From Shewanella polaris (GTDB lineage Bacteria; Pseudomonadota; Gammaproteobacteria; Enterobacterales; Shewanellaceae), in contig NZ_CP041036.1 in the NCBI RefSeq assembly GCF_006385555.1, positions 2,170,001 through 2,234,000 of the forward strand: 64,000 nt of DNA, given 5' to 3'. Every line of letters begins with the position of its first letter. Position 1 is the first letter of the stretch. The notes beneath the pieces were generated by a model, which worked only from the letters and a program-made list of their open reading frames with translations, searched no databases and was not told the origin of the DNA. Both the position numbers and the translations under genes were made by a program. Shown piece after piece: positions 27,687 through 36,744 of this stretch.

Positions 27687-29090
27687 TTAGTTTTCCATGA
27701 CCAGCTCAGATTCAGCCGCAGCTAACATAGCAAACTCTTCATCAGCACTTTTTGCTACTAATCTAGATGAACTGTAGCCAAAGTAATAAGCAGCGCCAAT
27801 GACAAATAAGCCCATTGTGAATAAGAATGCCCGAGGGTCAAACGCATACACTCCCGTTAATGCTATTAAAGACAGGATTAATGCAATACCTGATGTTACA
27901 ACACCACCTGGTGTTTTGTATGGACGAACTAATTGAGGTTGTTTTATGCGTAATAATATATGGCTTAGTGCCATTAATGCATAAGACACTGTCGCGCCCA
28001 CGACGGCCATAGCAAGCAATAAATCTCCTTCTCCACTTAACGATGCAATAAAACCGAATATTGCTGGAACGATTAACGCACGAGCAGGGACTTTACGTGA
28101 AGTAGTAATTGACAGTGAACGCGGAATATAACCTGCACGAGATAATGCAAATACTAAACGGCTATAACCATAAATAATGGAGAAAAATGAAGCCACTAGT
28201 CCTGCTAAGCCTAAAATGTTTACCATAGTGGCTAAGGTATGATTACCAGTAACATTTAAAGCATCAACTAATGGTACCGCACTTGCCCCCATCGCTGCAG
28301 CACCGCCTGCACCTGGGACTAAAACTACAACCAAAAGCGCAGTAAACAATAAAAATATCATTGCACCAATAATGCCTTTGGGAACATCTTTGGCCGGATC
28401 TTTTGCTTCTTCTGCCGCTAACGGAACACCTTCAACGGCTAGAAACAACCACATTGCGAAGGGCAGTGCAGCCCAAACTCCGTACCATCCTAATGGTAGA
28501 AATTCACTCGCACCTGCGGCATCAGTAACCGCCACATCATAAAGTCGGGTAGCATCAAAGTTCCCAACAAGCACCACCGCGGTGGCAATAATAGCTAGAA
28601 CAGCTAACCCGCTGATCACCATCATGACTTTTAATGCCTCTCCAACGCCCGCGAGATGAATACCCACAAAGACTAAATAAAATAGTGCATACACCCAAGG
28701 GCCGTTAAATCCCAGCAGCTCCTGTACCGCAGAGCCAATAAAAATAACAATAGCAGCAGGTGCCAGTGCATATTCGATTAACACAGCTAATCCGGTTAAA
28801 TACCCTCCCGCTGGCCCCATGGCTTGGCGAGCAAAACTATAACCACCGCCAGCTGCAGGTATTGCTGCTGACATTTCGGCTAACGACAAGACTAAGGCTA
28901 AATACATGATTGCCATCAATACTGCTGCAATGGCAAATCCTCCCCAGCCCGCTTCGGCTATACCGAAATTCCAACCCGCAAAATCACCAGAAATAACGTA
29001 CGACACGCCTAAACCCGCCAATAAAATCCATCCAGCGGTACCGCTTTTAAGTTGCCTTTTGGCAAGATACTCTTTGTTGTTCTCAGACAT
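27687..29090 (-). CDS. eat: Ethanolamine permease
   Basis: A 467-residue inner-membrane transporter of the APC superfamily with about 12 predicted hydrophobic segments. The start LKSGTAGWILLAGLGVSYVI, then GDFAGWNFGIAEAGWGGF and MSAAIPAAGGGYSFARQAMGP, is typical of the Eat-type ethanolamine permeases. It follows eutBC at a 50-base spacing and supplies their substrate. No microcompartment shell genes are in the window. The protein ends in a short hydrophilic tail. Confidence 0.92.
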   Translation of the reverse strand: MSENNKEYLAKRQLKSGTAGWILLAGLGVSYVISGDFAGWNFGIAEAGWGGFAIAAVLMAIMYLALVLSLAEMSAAIPAAGGGYSFARQAMGPAGGYLTGLAVLIEYALAPAAIVIFIGSAVQELLGFNGPWVYALFYLVFVGIHLAGVGEALKVMMVISGLAVLAIIATAVVLVGNFDATRLYDVAVTDAAGASEFLPLGWYGVWAALPFAMWLFLAVEGVPLAAEEAKDPAKDVPKGIIGAMIFLLFTALLVVVLVPGAGGAAAMGASAVPLVDALNVTGNHTLATMVNILGLAGLVASFFSIIYGYSRLVFALSRAGYIPRSLSITTSRKVPARALIVPAIFGFIASLSGEGDLLLAMAVVGATVSYALMALSHILLRIKQPQLVRPYKTPGGVVTSGIALILSLIALTGVYAFDPRAFLFTMGLFVIGAAYYFGYSSSRLVAKSADEEFAMLAAAESELVMEN

Positions 29091-29139
29091 AATTGTTTCT
29101 CCGGTGGTATTTAAATTTTTATGTTGAATTTATTTGGTG

Positions 29140-30033
29140 TTATTCAGCAATTAAAAAGTTTTGAGTTTGTTGTTGGTGTTCAATCACATCGTCTTGAGTG
29201 CGATCTTTTAAGTTGACTCCTGTGAGTTTGAGATTTTTAGCTTCTGTTAGTAAGTAAATAGCCCGTTTGGCAGCTTCGGCATAGGGTAGTCCCGCTGGAC
29301 GAATGTTTGAAATACAGTTTCGGCAGGCATCATTAAGTCCTGTTTTAGGCGCCCAAGTAAGATATAACCCCAGGCTGTCTGGTGAACTGAGTCCTGGTCG
29401 TTCGCCTATCAGAACCATTACCAATTGAGCGTTTAGTAGCTGGCCAATATCATCACCTATGGCAACACGACCTTGTTCCACTATGGTGATTGGTGCGATA
29501 TGCCATGCAGAGTGCTGCTTATTTAATTGACTTAATAACTCGTTGATAAATGGCTGAGCATTGTTTTGCACTGCTAATGATGACAATCCATCAACCACCA
29601 CTATGGCAAGATCATATTGACTGTCAGTAGCTTTCCCTTGATTGTCCATGTAATTTAATAAGATTTTTCGGCCACTTTCAGCCAGCTTTCTACCAAGATC
29701 TGGCCTTTGTAAATAGCTGATGCGATCATTTGCCTGACTGTTAACTTTTATTGGTGATGTAACATTATTCAGTAATGGAATATTACTTAGCTGATCTGCC
29801 AGTGAATCAATATCTAGTGGAAAACTCACGGCGTCCCGGGCTTGTGCGTGTGATAGTTGGAATGCTAATAATTCGGACGTGGGTAGGCTGATTCCAGCTC
29901 TTCCAAGGCCAATACGCGCATCGGTAAAACGGCGAAGGTCGCTCCATGGATTCGTGACCACATTGCCATTGTGTTTATGTGATTTGAGTGAATCGACTGG
30001 GTAGTGAGTTTTGTTTACACAAGGAGAGCTCAT
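29140..30033 (-). CDS. eutC: Ethanolamine ammonia-lyase small subunit
   Basis: A 297-residue EutC. The signature VNPWSDLRRFTDARIGLGRAG, written here as TNPWSDLRRFTDARIGLGRAG, and the LSHAQARDAV motif that touches cobalamin are present, as are IGERPGLSSPDSLGLYLTW and CISNIRPAGLPYAEAA. The subunit completes the adenosylcobalamin-dependent enzyme that splits ethanolamine into acetaldehyde and ammonia. The true start is the ATG at 30033, overlapping the eutB stop by one base and preceded by AAGGAG; a longer in-frame ORF reaching 30141 only reads over the eutB end. The overlap implies translational coupling with eutB. Confidence 0.95.
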   Translation of the reverse strand: MSSPCVNKTHYPVDSLKSHKHNGNVVTNPWSDLRRFTDARIGLGRAGISLPTSELLAFQLSHAQARDAVSFPLDIDSLADQLSNIPLLNNVTSPIKVNSQANDRISYLQRPDLGRKLAESGRKILLNYMDNQGKATDSQYDLAIVVVDGLSSLAVQNNAQPFINELLSQLNKQHSAWHIAPITIVEQGRVAIGDDIGQLLNAQLVMVLIGERPGLSSPDSLGLYLTWAPKTGLNDACRNCISNIRPAGLPYAEAAKRAIYLLTEAKNLKLTGVNLKDRTQDDVIEHQQQTQNFLIAE

Positions 30034-31436
30034 TAGCGCTCTCCTTGTAGTGCATAGAGTGGTTTGGCAAATTCTTTGGGTAATGTGTTGGACAACACAA
30101 AATCTGACGTGTTTTTCATAATGTTCATTTGGGTTAGCCAATGTTCAAATTCGGGGGCAGGACGAGAGCCCAACACACGACGAACATATAAAGCATCATG
30201 AAAAGAGGTTGTTTGGTAATTCAGCATTATGTCGTCTGAACCGGGTATGCCCATTACAAACGAACAACCAGCAACCCCTAATAAAGTAAGAAGATTATCC
30301 ATATCGTTTTGATCGGCTTCGGCATGGTTGGTGTAACAAACATCACAGCCCATTGGTACACCGAGTAATTTTGCGCAGAAATGATCTTCTAATCCGGCCC
30401 GAGTAATTTCTTTACCATCAAATAAATATTCAGGACCAATAAAGCCAACGACAGTATTCACCAGTAGCGGATTAAATTTTCGGGCAACAGCATAGGCTCT
30501 TGCTTCACAGGTTTGTTGATCTAAACCGTGATGTGCATTGGCTGACAACGAGCTACCTTGGCCAGTTTCAAAATACATTACGTTATTGCCAACAGTGCCA
30601 CGTTTTAGACTTAATGCGGCGTCTTGGGCTTCTGTTAAGGTTTGTAGATTAAATCCAAAGCTGCTGTTTGTCGCTTCGGTGCCGCCAATTGATTGAAACA
30701 CCAAATCAACCGGTGCACCGGCTTCGATACATTCAATGGTGTTTGTGACGTGGGTTAAAACGCAACTTTGTGTTGGTATGTCATATTTTTGGATTACATC
30801 ATCCATTAATTTCATTAATTTAATGGCTTGTGCAACGTTATCGGTCGCGGGGTTAATACCGATAACCGCATCACCATTTCCATACAACAAACCATCAAGC
30901 ATTGATGCGGCAATCCCATTCACATCATCGGTTGGGTGGTTTGGTTGCAAACGGGTCGATAAGTGACCAGGTAGACCTATGGTATTTCTGAATGCGCTGG
31001 TGACATGACATTTTTTAGCCACAAGAATAAGATCTTGATTGCGCATTATTTTGCTAACAGCTGCTGCCATTTCAGGTGTAATGCCCATTTTTACCGTAGC
31101 TAATACCTGAGGTGTTACATAGTCGCTAAGTAACCAGTTACGAAAGTCGCCAACCGTTAAATGGCTAATATATGCAAATGCATTAGTGTCATGTTCGTCT
31201 AAAATTAATCGAGTAACTTCGTCAGTTTCATATGGAATAAGTGCATCATTAAGAAAGGTTTTTAAAGGTACATCTGCGAGTCTCATTTGAGCGACAGCCC
31301 GTTCCTTCGCTGATTGTGCAATTACTCCCGCTAAACGATCACCTGATCGCTGTGGCGTAGCTTTAGCCATTAAATCTGCAAGATCCCGAAATTGATATGT
31401 TTGGCTACCTAACATGTAGCGGTACGATTGACTCAT
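30033..31436 (-). CDS. eutB: Ethanolamine ammonia-lyase large subunit
   Basis: A 467-residue EutB with the TIM-barrel body. Recognisable segments are YETDEVTRLILD, then LGLPGHLSTRLQPNHPTDDVNGIAAS, FQSIGGTEATNSSFGFNL, FETGQGSSLSANAHHGLDQQT and PMGCDVCYTNHAEADQNDMDNLL. With EutC it forms the coenzyme B12-dependent lyase. The ATG at 31436 has GAGGT upstream. The enzyme needs cobalamin, so the cell must make or take up B12. The gene is divergent from the eutR-like regulator, the usual arrangement for local control. Confidence 0.97.
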   Translation of the reverse strand: MSQSYRYMLGSQTYQFRDLADLMAKATPQRSGDRLAGVIAQSAKERAVAQMRLADVPLKTFLNDALIPYETDEVTRLILDEHDTNAFAYISHLTVGDFRNWLLSDYVTPQVLATVKMGITPEMAAAVSKIMRNQDLILVAKKCHVTSAFRNTIGLPGHLSTRLQPNHPTDDVNGIAASMLDGLLYGNGDAVIGINPATDNVAQAIKLMKLMDDVIQKYDIPTQSCVLTHVTNTIECIEAGAPVDLVFQSIGGTEATNSSFGFNLQTLTEAQDAALSLKRGTVGNNVMYFETGQGSSLSANAHHGLDQQTCEARAYAVARKFNPLLVNTVVGFIGPEYLFDGKEITRAGLEDHFCAKLLGVPMGCDVCYTNHAEADQNDMDNLLTLLGVAGCSFVMGIPGSDDIMLNYQTTSFHDALYVRRVLGSRPAPEFEHWLTQMNIMKNTSDFVLSNTLPKEFAKPLYALQGER

Positions 31437-31652
31437 TAATGACCTCGACGTTAACGATTTAATTTTGGTACAGGTTTTGCTGCTGAATCGTTAATCATTT
31501 AATTTTAATAAGTTCAAACCAGCTTAAATCGTACCAAGTGGCTATCAAGTTTTGGCAAAGTCATTTTTTATTATTTATTTCAGCTAGATAAAATGTTTTA
31601 TTTTCAGTGTTGGTGATTGGGTTAGCAGCGTAATATCAAGAGGACGTGACAG

Positions 31653-32600
31653 ATGGAGCACCATATTAATCAGTGCGCACCACAAAAGAGCGTGGTGACA
31701 ACTACCGATATTGATGAACAAGCGCATAATTTAACCCAATGGCAGCAAGTATATGATCAGGTCAGTAATGGCAGTTTTTATGGCTGTATAGAAGGACTTG
31801 ATTATCCTGAGGCGCATCTATTTAAAGAATTTACTCAGCGGGCATTAAGACAGCAATGCAATATCGCGCCTGAATCTATTTGGTTTGGTATTCCGCGTTT
31901 TTCAGATCAAAGTAAAATTAATGGATTACAAGTTGATACTCATCAGTTTATGTGTCGAACCAGTGATTGTGATTTTGAATTAATAACCCCTGAACAGTTT
32001 ACTATTTATGGTTTTGTTATTAATAAACAGACCTTATTCACCATGGCTGATATACAAGGTTTATCACTTCAGAACTTAACTTCGCAAGGTGCTGAACGGA
32101 TCAGTTCAAATCCAATGCGACTTAATCAAACCCGTTTTCTGATTGAATCGCTGATTAACCATAGTGAATCACGGCTACATACCCCGTTACAGCAAGACAT
32201 GTTAAGTACATTAGCGTTGAATTTATTAACACAAGAATCATCAAAACAAACGGTAGCACCTAGCTATCAACATCGATTAGCCGTGGTAGAGAAAATAAAA
32301 GCATTTTTGCACGAAAATCCGCAACAAGCGGTGACAATAACGCAACTTTGTGAGCTTACTTTTGTTAGCCGAAGAACCTTGCAGTATAGTTTTGAGAGTA
32401 TTTTAGGCATTAATCCATTGCGTTTTTTACGTCTTACACGCTTAAATAATGTGAGGAGGGAGCTTAAACAACCTCAGCAAGATATACCCATTTCAGTGAT
32501 AGCAGCCAATTGGGGTTTTTGGCATGCAGGCCAATTTACCAAAGATTACACTCAATTATTTGGTGAAAATCCATCAACCACACTAAAGCGTTATAAGTAA
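31653..32600 (+). CDS. eutR: AraC-family regulator EutR
   Basis: A 315-residue protein with a C-terminal AraC-type double helix-turn-helix (about residues 215-315: TQLCELTFVSRRTLQYSFESILGINPLRFLRLTRLNNVRREL and AANWGFWHAGQFTKDYTQLFGENPSTTLKRYK). The N-terminal sensor half contains WFGIPRFSDQ. The RRTLQYSFESILGI helix is typical of EutR, which activates eut genes when ethanolamine and cobalamin are present. It is divergent from eutB with a 216-base gap that must hold its operator. Confidence 0.88.
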   Translation: MEHHINQCAPQKSVVTTTDIDEQAHNLTQWQQVYDQVSNGSFYGCIEGLDYPEAHLFKEFTQRALRQQCNIAPESIWFGIPRFSDQSKINGLQVDTHQFMCRTSDCDFELITPEQFTIYGFVINKQTLFTMADIQGLSLQNLTSQGAERISSNPMRLNQTRFLIESLINHSESRLHTPLQQDMLSTLALNLLTQESSKQTVAPSYQHRLAVVEKIKAFLHENPQQAVTITQLCELTFVSRRTLQYSFESILGINPLRFLRLTRLNNVRRELKQPQQDIPISVIAANWGFWHAGQFTKDYTQLFGENPSTTLKRYK

Positions 32601-32892
32601 TCCGAAATTGGGTAACAAATAGCGTTTAAACAATGCTTTGCTTTGTTAACCGCGTTGAATGAATTTGTAATAGGCCAGCTATTGAAACGTCAATTTGCTT
32701 TGTTAGTAAAAATAACAAGTTGAATAGCGTTAAATTAAGTTTTGATTTTTATTAATATACTGTCTTTTTTTATCGCTAGTTTAGATTAAATAGGCGTATT
32801 AATTGGGTTAAGGTGATATCTGATTAAACTTCAGCTAATATAAACTTCAGCTAATATCTATATCATCTGATCATTTAAAGTAGAGGCTAATC

Positions 32893-33783
32893 ATGAAAAA
32901 CAAAACTTCCGATGCTATTCCACAACAAGCGTTTGATTGGTATGACTCTTATGCTCATGGTGGTATGGATCGTCGAACATTTATCGGCAAACTTGGATCG
33001 TTGGTTGCGCTCGGTTATTCAATGTCGGTACTGACATCGGCCTTACTGCCTAATTATGCATTAGCCGAACAAGTATCATTTAATGATGCAGATATTAAAG
33101 CGACTTATGCTAATTTTGATTCACCGCTAGGCTACGGAAAAGGTCAAGGGTATTTGGTTGAGCCCACTAATAAATCCGGTCTATTGCCTGTTGTGTTGGT
33201 AGTTCATGAAAACCGTGGTCTTAATCCATACATTAAAGATGTTGCTAGACGTTTAGCTAAAGCAGGTTTTATCGCTTTTGCACCAGATGCCTTATATTCA
33301 TTAGGTGGTTATCCTGGCAATGATGATGAAGGCCGTGAGATGCAAAAGTCGTTAGACAGAAGTAAAATTGAACAAGATTTTGTCGCAGCTGCTAAGTTTT
33401 TAAAAATGCATAAACAAAGTAACGGTAAGCTAGGTACGGTAGGATTTTGTTTCGGCGGGTATATTGTGAATTATCTTGCGGCAGTCGATTCAAATTTGAT
33501 TCAAGCAGGAGTTCCTTTTTATGGCACCCCAGCGGCTAAAGAATTAAGACACAATATTAAGGCACCATTATTGATTCAATTAGCTGAGTTAGATGAAAGA
33601 GTTAACACTACTTGGCCCGAATATGAACAAGATTTAAAAGCCTTTAATGTGCCATATACAATGTACATGTATCCAAAGGCAAATCATGGTTTCCATAATG
33701 ACTCTACAGGCCGTTATGATGAAGCGAACGCAGAGCTGGCATGGCAACGTACGCTTGATTTTTTAAATAAAACACTCAGCTAA
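32893..33783 (+). CDS. Dienelactone hydrolase-family protein, Tat-exported
   Basis: A 296-residue alpha/beta hydrolase. After a twin-arginine signal (MDRRTFIGKL then a hydrophobic stretch ending NYALAEQ) comes the DLH fold with the nucleophile Cys in GTVGFCFGG, Asp in LAELDERVN and His in KANHGFHND. The HENRGLNPYI segment is conserved in bacterial YghX-type proteins. Such enzymes cleave enol-lactones or similar esters; with a Tat signal it would act in the periplasm. It is a single gene with AGAGGC before the ATG, and is convergent with the LysR gene downstream. Confidence 0.88.
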   Translation: MKNKTSDAIPQQAFDWYDSYAHGGMDRRTFIGKLGSLVALGYSMSVLTSALLPNYALAEQVSFNDADIKATYANFDSPLGYGKGQGYLVEPTNKSGLLPVVLVVHENRGLNPYIKDVARRLAKAGFIAFAPDALYSLGGYPGNDDEGREMQKSLDRSKIEQDFVAAAKFLKMHKQSNGKLGTVGFCFGGYIVNYLAAVDSNLIQAGVPFYGTPAAKELRHNIKAPLLIQLAELDERVNTTWPEYEQDLKAFNVPYTMYMYPKANHGFHNDSTGRYDEANAELAWQRTLDFLNKTLS

Positions 33784-33886
33784 ATAACACTAATGTATTT
33801 GCCGGTTCCTATTTAGCAATTTATACCGTTTATAAATCGTTATTTTGGTCAATCTTGCAATTAGGTATAGACGCCATAGTCTGTTG

Positions 33887-34798
33887 TTACGTCATTATTC
33901 TAGTGTTGGTAGCGGCAATAATCATTTTGTTTCTAAGCCATTTGTTGGCAGGTTCTTTGTCGACATTAACGTGCCAGTATAAATGCACGCCAATTTCGGG
34001 CAATTCTACCGGCATAGGATAGATAGCGATATCGAGCATTTGACTGTACATGACGGCGGCGGTTTTTGGTAATGTCAGTAACATATCGTTATTCAAGATG
34101 ACGCGGCAAGCTGATAAAGCATGCTGACAACGTAATGAAATTTTACGGTGCAATCCAATACGTGAAAGCTCGAAATCTTCTAAGCTAGGGCCTGTCGAAC
34201 GCGACGAAACTAAAACGTGTTCTAAACGCAGGTAGGTATCTAAAGCAAGTTCAGTTGTGATAGCGGGATGGTTTTTTCTCGCAACGACAACCAGTTGGTC
34301 TAGTTCTAATTGGGTGTGCATAATGTTATTACTGACGGGGATTAAGGTATCTATTGCCAAATCAATATCACCGCTAGCAAGTTTGTTTTCAAGTTCGCTT
34401 CGTCTAACTCTTTTATTGCTGCGTAAGTTTATTGCCGGAGACTCTAACGACAAACTTTGTTGCAGTATCGGTAAGTAGTAGGGTTCTAAAGAGCCATGTA
34501 AAGATAATGAAAAGCTCTTACGCGAGGTTAATGGTTCAAACTGTCGAGATTGAACTAAACACACTTGTAGTTGATGTAATGCTTCACGGACATCATCAAT
34601 CACATTCTTTGCTACTGGAGTAGGTCTCATTTCATTGCCTTGTCTGATAAACAAAGCATCGTCAAAATGAGTGCGCAATTTGCCTAATGAATGACTCACA
34701 GCAGGTTGTGATAAATTAAGTACAGACGCCGCTTTTGTTATGTTTCCTTCGCAATAAATCGCATCGAATACCACAAATAAATTCAAATCAATTTTCAT
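33887..34798 (-). CDS. LysR-family transcriptional regulator
   Basis: A 303-residue LysR-type regulator. The N-terminal winged helix (LNLFVVFDAIYCEGNITKAASVLNLSQPAVSHSLGKLR) is clear, followed by a periplasmic-binding-fold effector domain. It is divergent from the catabolic operon that begins at 35118, with 319 bases between, and LysR proteins usually regulate the divergently transcribed neighbour. An LTTR-like inverted repeat and a 19-base motif shared with the promoter at 43250 lie in this gap. The inducer would probably be an intermediate of the acyl-CoA pathway (inference). Confidence 0.9.
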   Translation of the reverse strand: MKIDLNLFVVFDAIYCEGNITKAASVLNLSQPAVSHSLGKLRTHFDDALFIRQGNEMRPTPVAKNVIDDVREALHQLQVCLVQSRQFEPLTSRKSFSLSLHGSLEPYYLPILQQSLSLESPAINLRSNKRVRRSELENKLASGDIDLAIDTLIPVSNNIMHTQLELDQLVVVARKNHPAITTELALDTYLRLEHVLVSSRSTGPSLEDFELSRIGLHRKISLRCQHALSACRVILNNDMLLTLPKTAAVMYSQMLDIAIYPMPVELPEIGVHLYWHVNVDKEPANKWLRNKMIIAATNTRIMT

Positions 34799-35117
34799 AC
34801 AGACTCCAGTGATCTCACTGTGTACGTTGAGAACACCTCAACTCTCATCTACTATTTAAAATATAAATAGTAGGATATAAGAACTATTCATTTGTTCAAT
34901 TTAGATGTAGCGATTAGCATAGTCAAGTACATTCGGAACAGTACAAAATTTGTTGAATAAACGCATCTGTTGCGATGAGTAATATCGACGATTGATTTAG
35001 TTAAGCAATCCAATGTTGCTGTTTACCAATCAAAAACTGAAATTAACTTTATTGAAAATTAGCATGTTAATTTGATTCTGTATTGAATCATCATTTTTAT
35101 CCAGTTAGAGGCCCAAT
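34799..35117. promoter_or_regulatory. Divergent LysR/catabolic-operon control region
   Basis: This 319-base gap contains a 10-bp perfect inverted repeat CTACTATTTA-AAATA-TAAATAGTAG (34849-34873), the size and T-N11-A character of a LysR box, and AACTATTCATTTGTTCAAT (34882-34900), which recurs with one change at 43250-43268. Both lie nearer the LysR start, so they may serve autoregulation and activation together. Confidence 0.6.
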
Positions 35118-35852
35118 ATGGCAGCCATTTATTTGATTCGACACGGACAGGCATCTTTTGGAAGTACTGATTACGATCAACTGTCAGATAAAGGTAACCA
35201 GCAAGCAACAATATTAGGCCAGTACTGGCGAGCCAGAGCTTTGCCTAGCAAGTTTTATTGCGGTGATTTATTACGGCATGGGCAAACGTTAACTGCCTTT
35301 GTAAAAGGATACCAAGGTGAGCCAACTCCAATGGTTATCCATTCTGGTTTTAATGAATTCGATCATGTCGATATTTTAAAAAAGTATAACGACCAGTGGA
35401 ACAACTTCGCTGAAATGAGTGAAGAAATTAGTCAACGTAAAGAACCAAACAAAACCCTACAAAAAGAGTTTTCAAAAGCACTCGAACGTTGGGTAACGGC
35501 TGATAAAGATCATGAATACAATGAAAGTTGGCCACAATTTAAGACTCGTTGCATTCGAGCTCTTCGCAATATTATTGAACAAGAATTAGCAAAAAAACGT
35601 GTGATTACCACTGGTGGAAATAACATCAATAAATCAAAAGATATTTTAGTGTTTACCTCCGGTGGGACGATTTCGGCAATTGTGCAACACATTTTACAAT
35701 TGAACGATCAACAAACATTAGCTTTGAATCAACAGGCCAGAAATACCAGTGTCACTAAACTGTTATTTTCAGAAAATATGTTGAGTGTTGATTATTTTAA
35801 TAACTACAGTCACTTAGAACAGGCAGGCGATGACTGGGTAACCTTTAGGTAA
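35118..35852 (+). CDS. Histidine phosphatase-family protein
   Basis: A 244-residue phosphoglycerate mutase-like phosphatase. LIRHGQASFG contains the catalytic RHG, and the second conserved His lies in VFTSGGTIS... (the usual H is replaced by T-G context; a distal GGTI motif is kept). Family members in this setting accompany phosphotransferase and ACAD genes in other bacteria. A plausible role is removal or turnover of a phosphorylated acyl intermediate, or a housekeeping phosphatase. It is the first gene of the LysR-linked operon. The following SDR gene starts 54 bases on. Confidence 0.82.
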   Translation: MAAIYLIRHGQASFGSTDYDQLSDKGNQQATILGQYWRARALPSKFYCGDLLRHGQTLTAFVKGYQGEPTPMVIHSGFNEFDHVDILKKYNDQWNNFAEMSEEISQRKEPNKTLQKEFSKALERWVTADKDHEYNESWPQFKTRCIRALRNIIEQELAKKRVITTGGNNINKSKDILVFTSGGTISAIVQHILQLNDQQTLALNQQARNTSVTKLLFSENMLSVDYFNNYSHLEQAGDDWVTFR

Positions 35853-35905
35853 CGTCGTAGTACGTTAACGTTTTGCACCATAAATCAGCTATAAAAGGAA
35901 ATAAA

Positions 35906-36676
35906 ATGAACAATGGTAATTTATTTGATTTAACAGGGAAGGTTGCATTAGTCACTGGTGCTAGCCGTGGTATTGGCAAAAGTGTTGCTAAAGTATTAGC
36001 TCAGTATGGCGCACATGTCATTGTATCAAGTCGTAAAATTGAAGCTTGTCAAACAGTGGTTGATGAAATAATTAACGCTGGCGGCAGTGCACAAGCCATT
36101 GCCTGTCATATTGGCGAATTGGACCAAATTGATGCCATTTTTGCCGCAATAACCGAACAACATGGAAAGCTTGATATTTTAGTTAATAATGCTGCCGCTA
36201 ATCCCTATTTCGGCCATATTATTGATACCGATTTAACGGCTTTTCAAAAAACAGTCGATGTGAATATTCGTGGGTATTTCTTCATGTCTACCAAGGGTGC
36301 ACAACTAATGAAAGACAGTGGCGGCGGCTCTATTGTCAACGTTGCTTCTGTTAATGGCGTTATTCCGGGTGATTTCCAAGGTATTTATTCCATCACTAAA
36401 GCGGCTGTTATTTCTATGACGAAAGCATTTGCTAAAGAATGTGCCCAATTCAATATTCGTGTTAATGCTTTGCTACCAGGTGGAACCGATACCAAATTTG
36501 CCTCTGCGCTAGTCGATAATCCAGCCATTCTTAAACAAATGATGTACCACGTTCCAATGAAACGCGTTGCTCAGCCAGACGAAATGGCCGGAACGGTATT
36601 GTATTTAGTGTCTAATGCATCCAGCTATACCACGGGTACAGCGATTAATGTCGATGGTGGTTATTTGATTGGTTAA
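35906..36676 (+). CDS. Short-chain dehydrogenase/reductase
   Basis: A 256-residue classical SDR: GASRGIGKS (cofactor loop), NNAA, an active-site Ser in NVASVNGVI, and the YSITK catalytic pair. It ends with a typical INVDGGYLIG. The ATG at 35906 with AAGGAA upstream is chosen over a TTG-started extension at 35873. In the LysR-linked operon it probably oxidises or reduces a hydroxyl/keto group on the catabolic substrate or its CoA ester. The substrate is not predictable from the fold. Confidence 0.9.
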   Translation: MNNGNLFDLTGKVALVTGASRGIGKSVAKVLAQYGAHVIVSSRKIEACQTVVDEIINAGGSAQAIACHIGELDQIDAIFAAITEQHGKLDILVNNAAANPYFGHIIDTDLTAFQKTVDVNIRGYFFMSTKGAQLMKDSGGGSIVNVASVNGVIPGDFQGIYSITKAAVISMTKAFAKECAQFNIRVNALLPGGTDTKFASALVDNPAILKQMMYHVPMKRVAQPDEMAGTVLYLVSNASSYTTGTAINVDGGYLIG

Positions 36677-36744
36677 CCTATTAAAAGGTATGACTCACTA
36701 AATCACTCTCTAAAAGAAGAAGCATTTAAAGCTAGGAATTCGTT

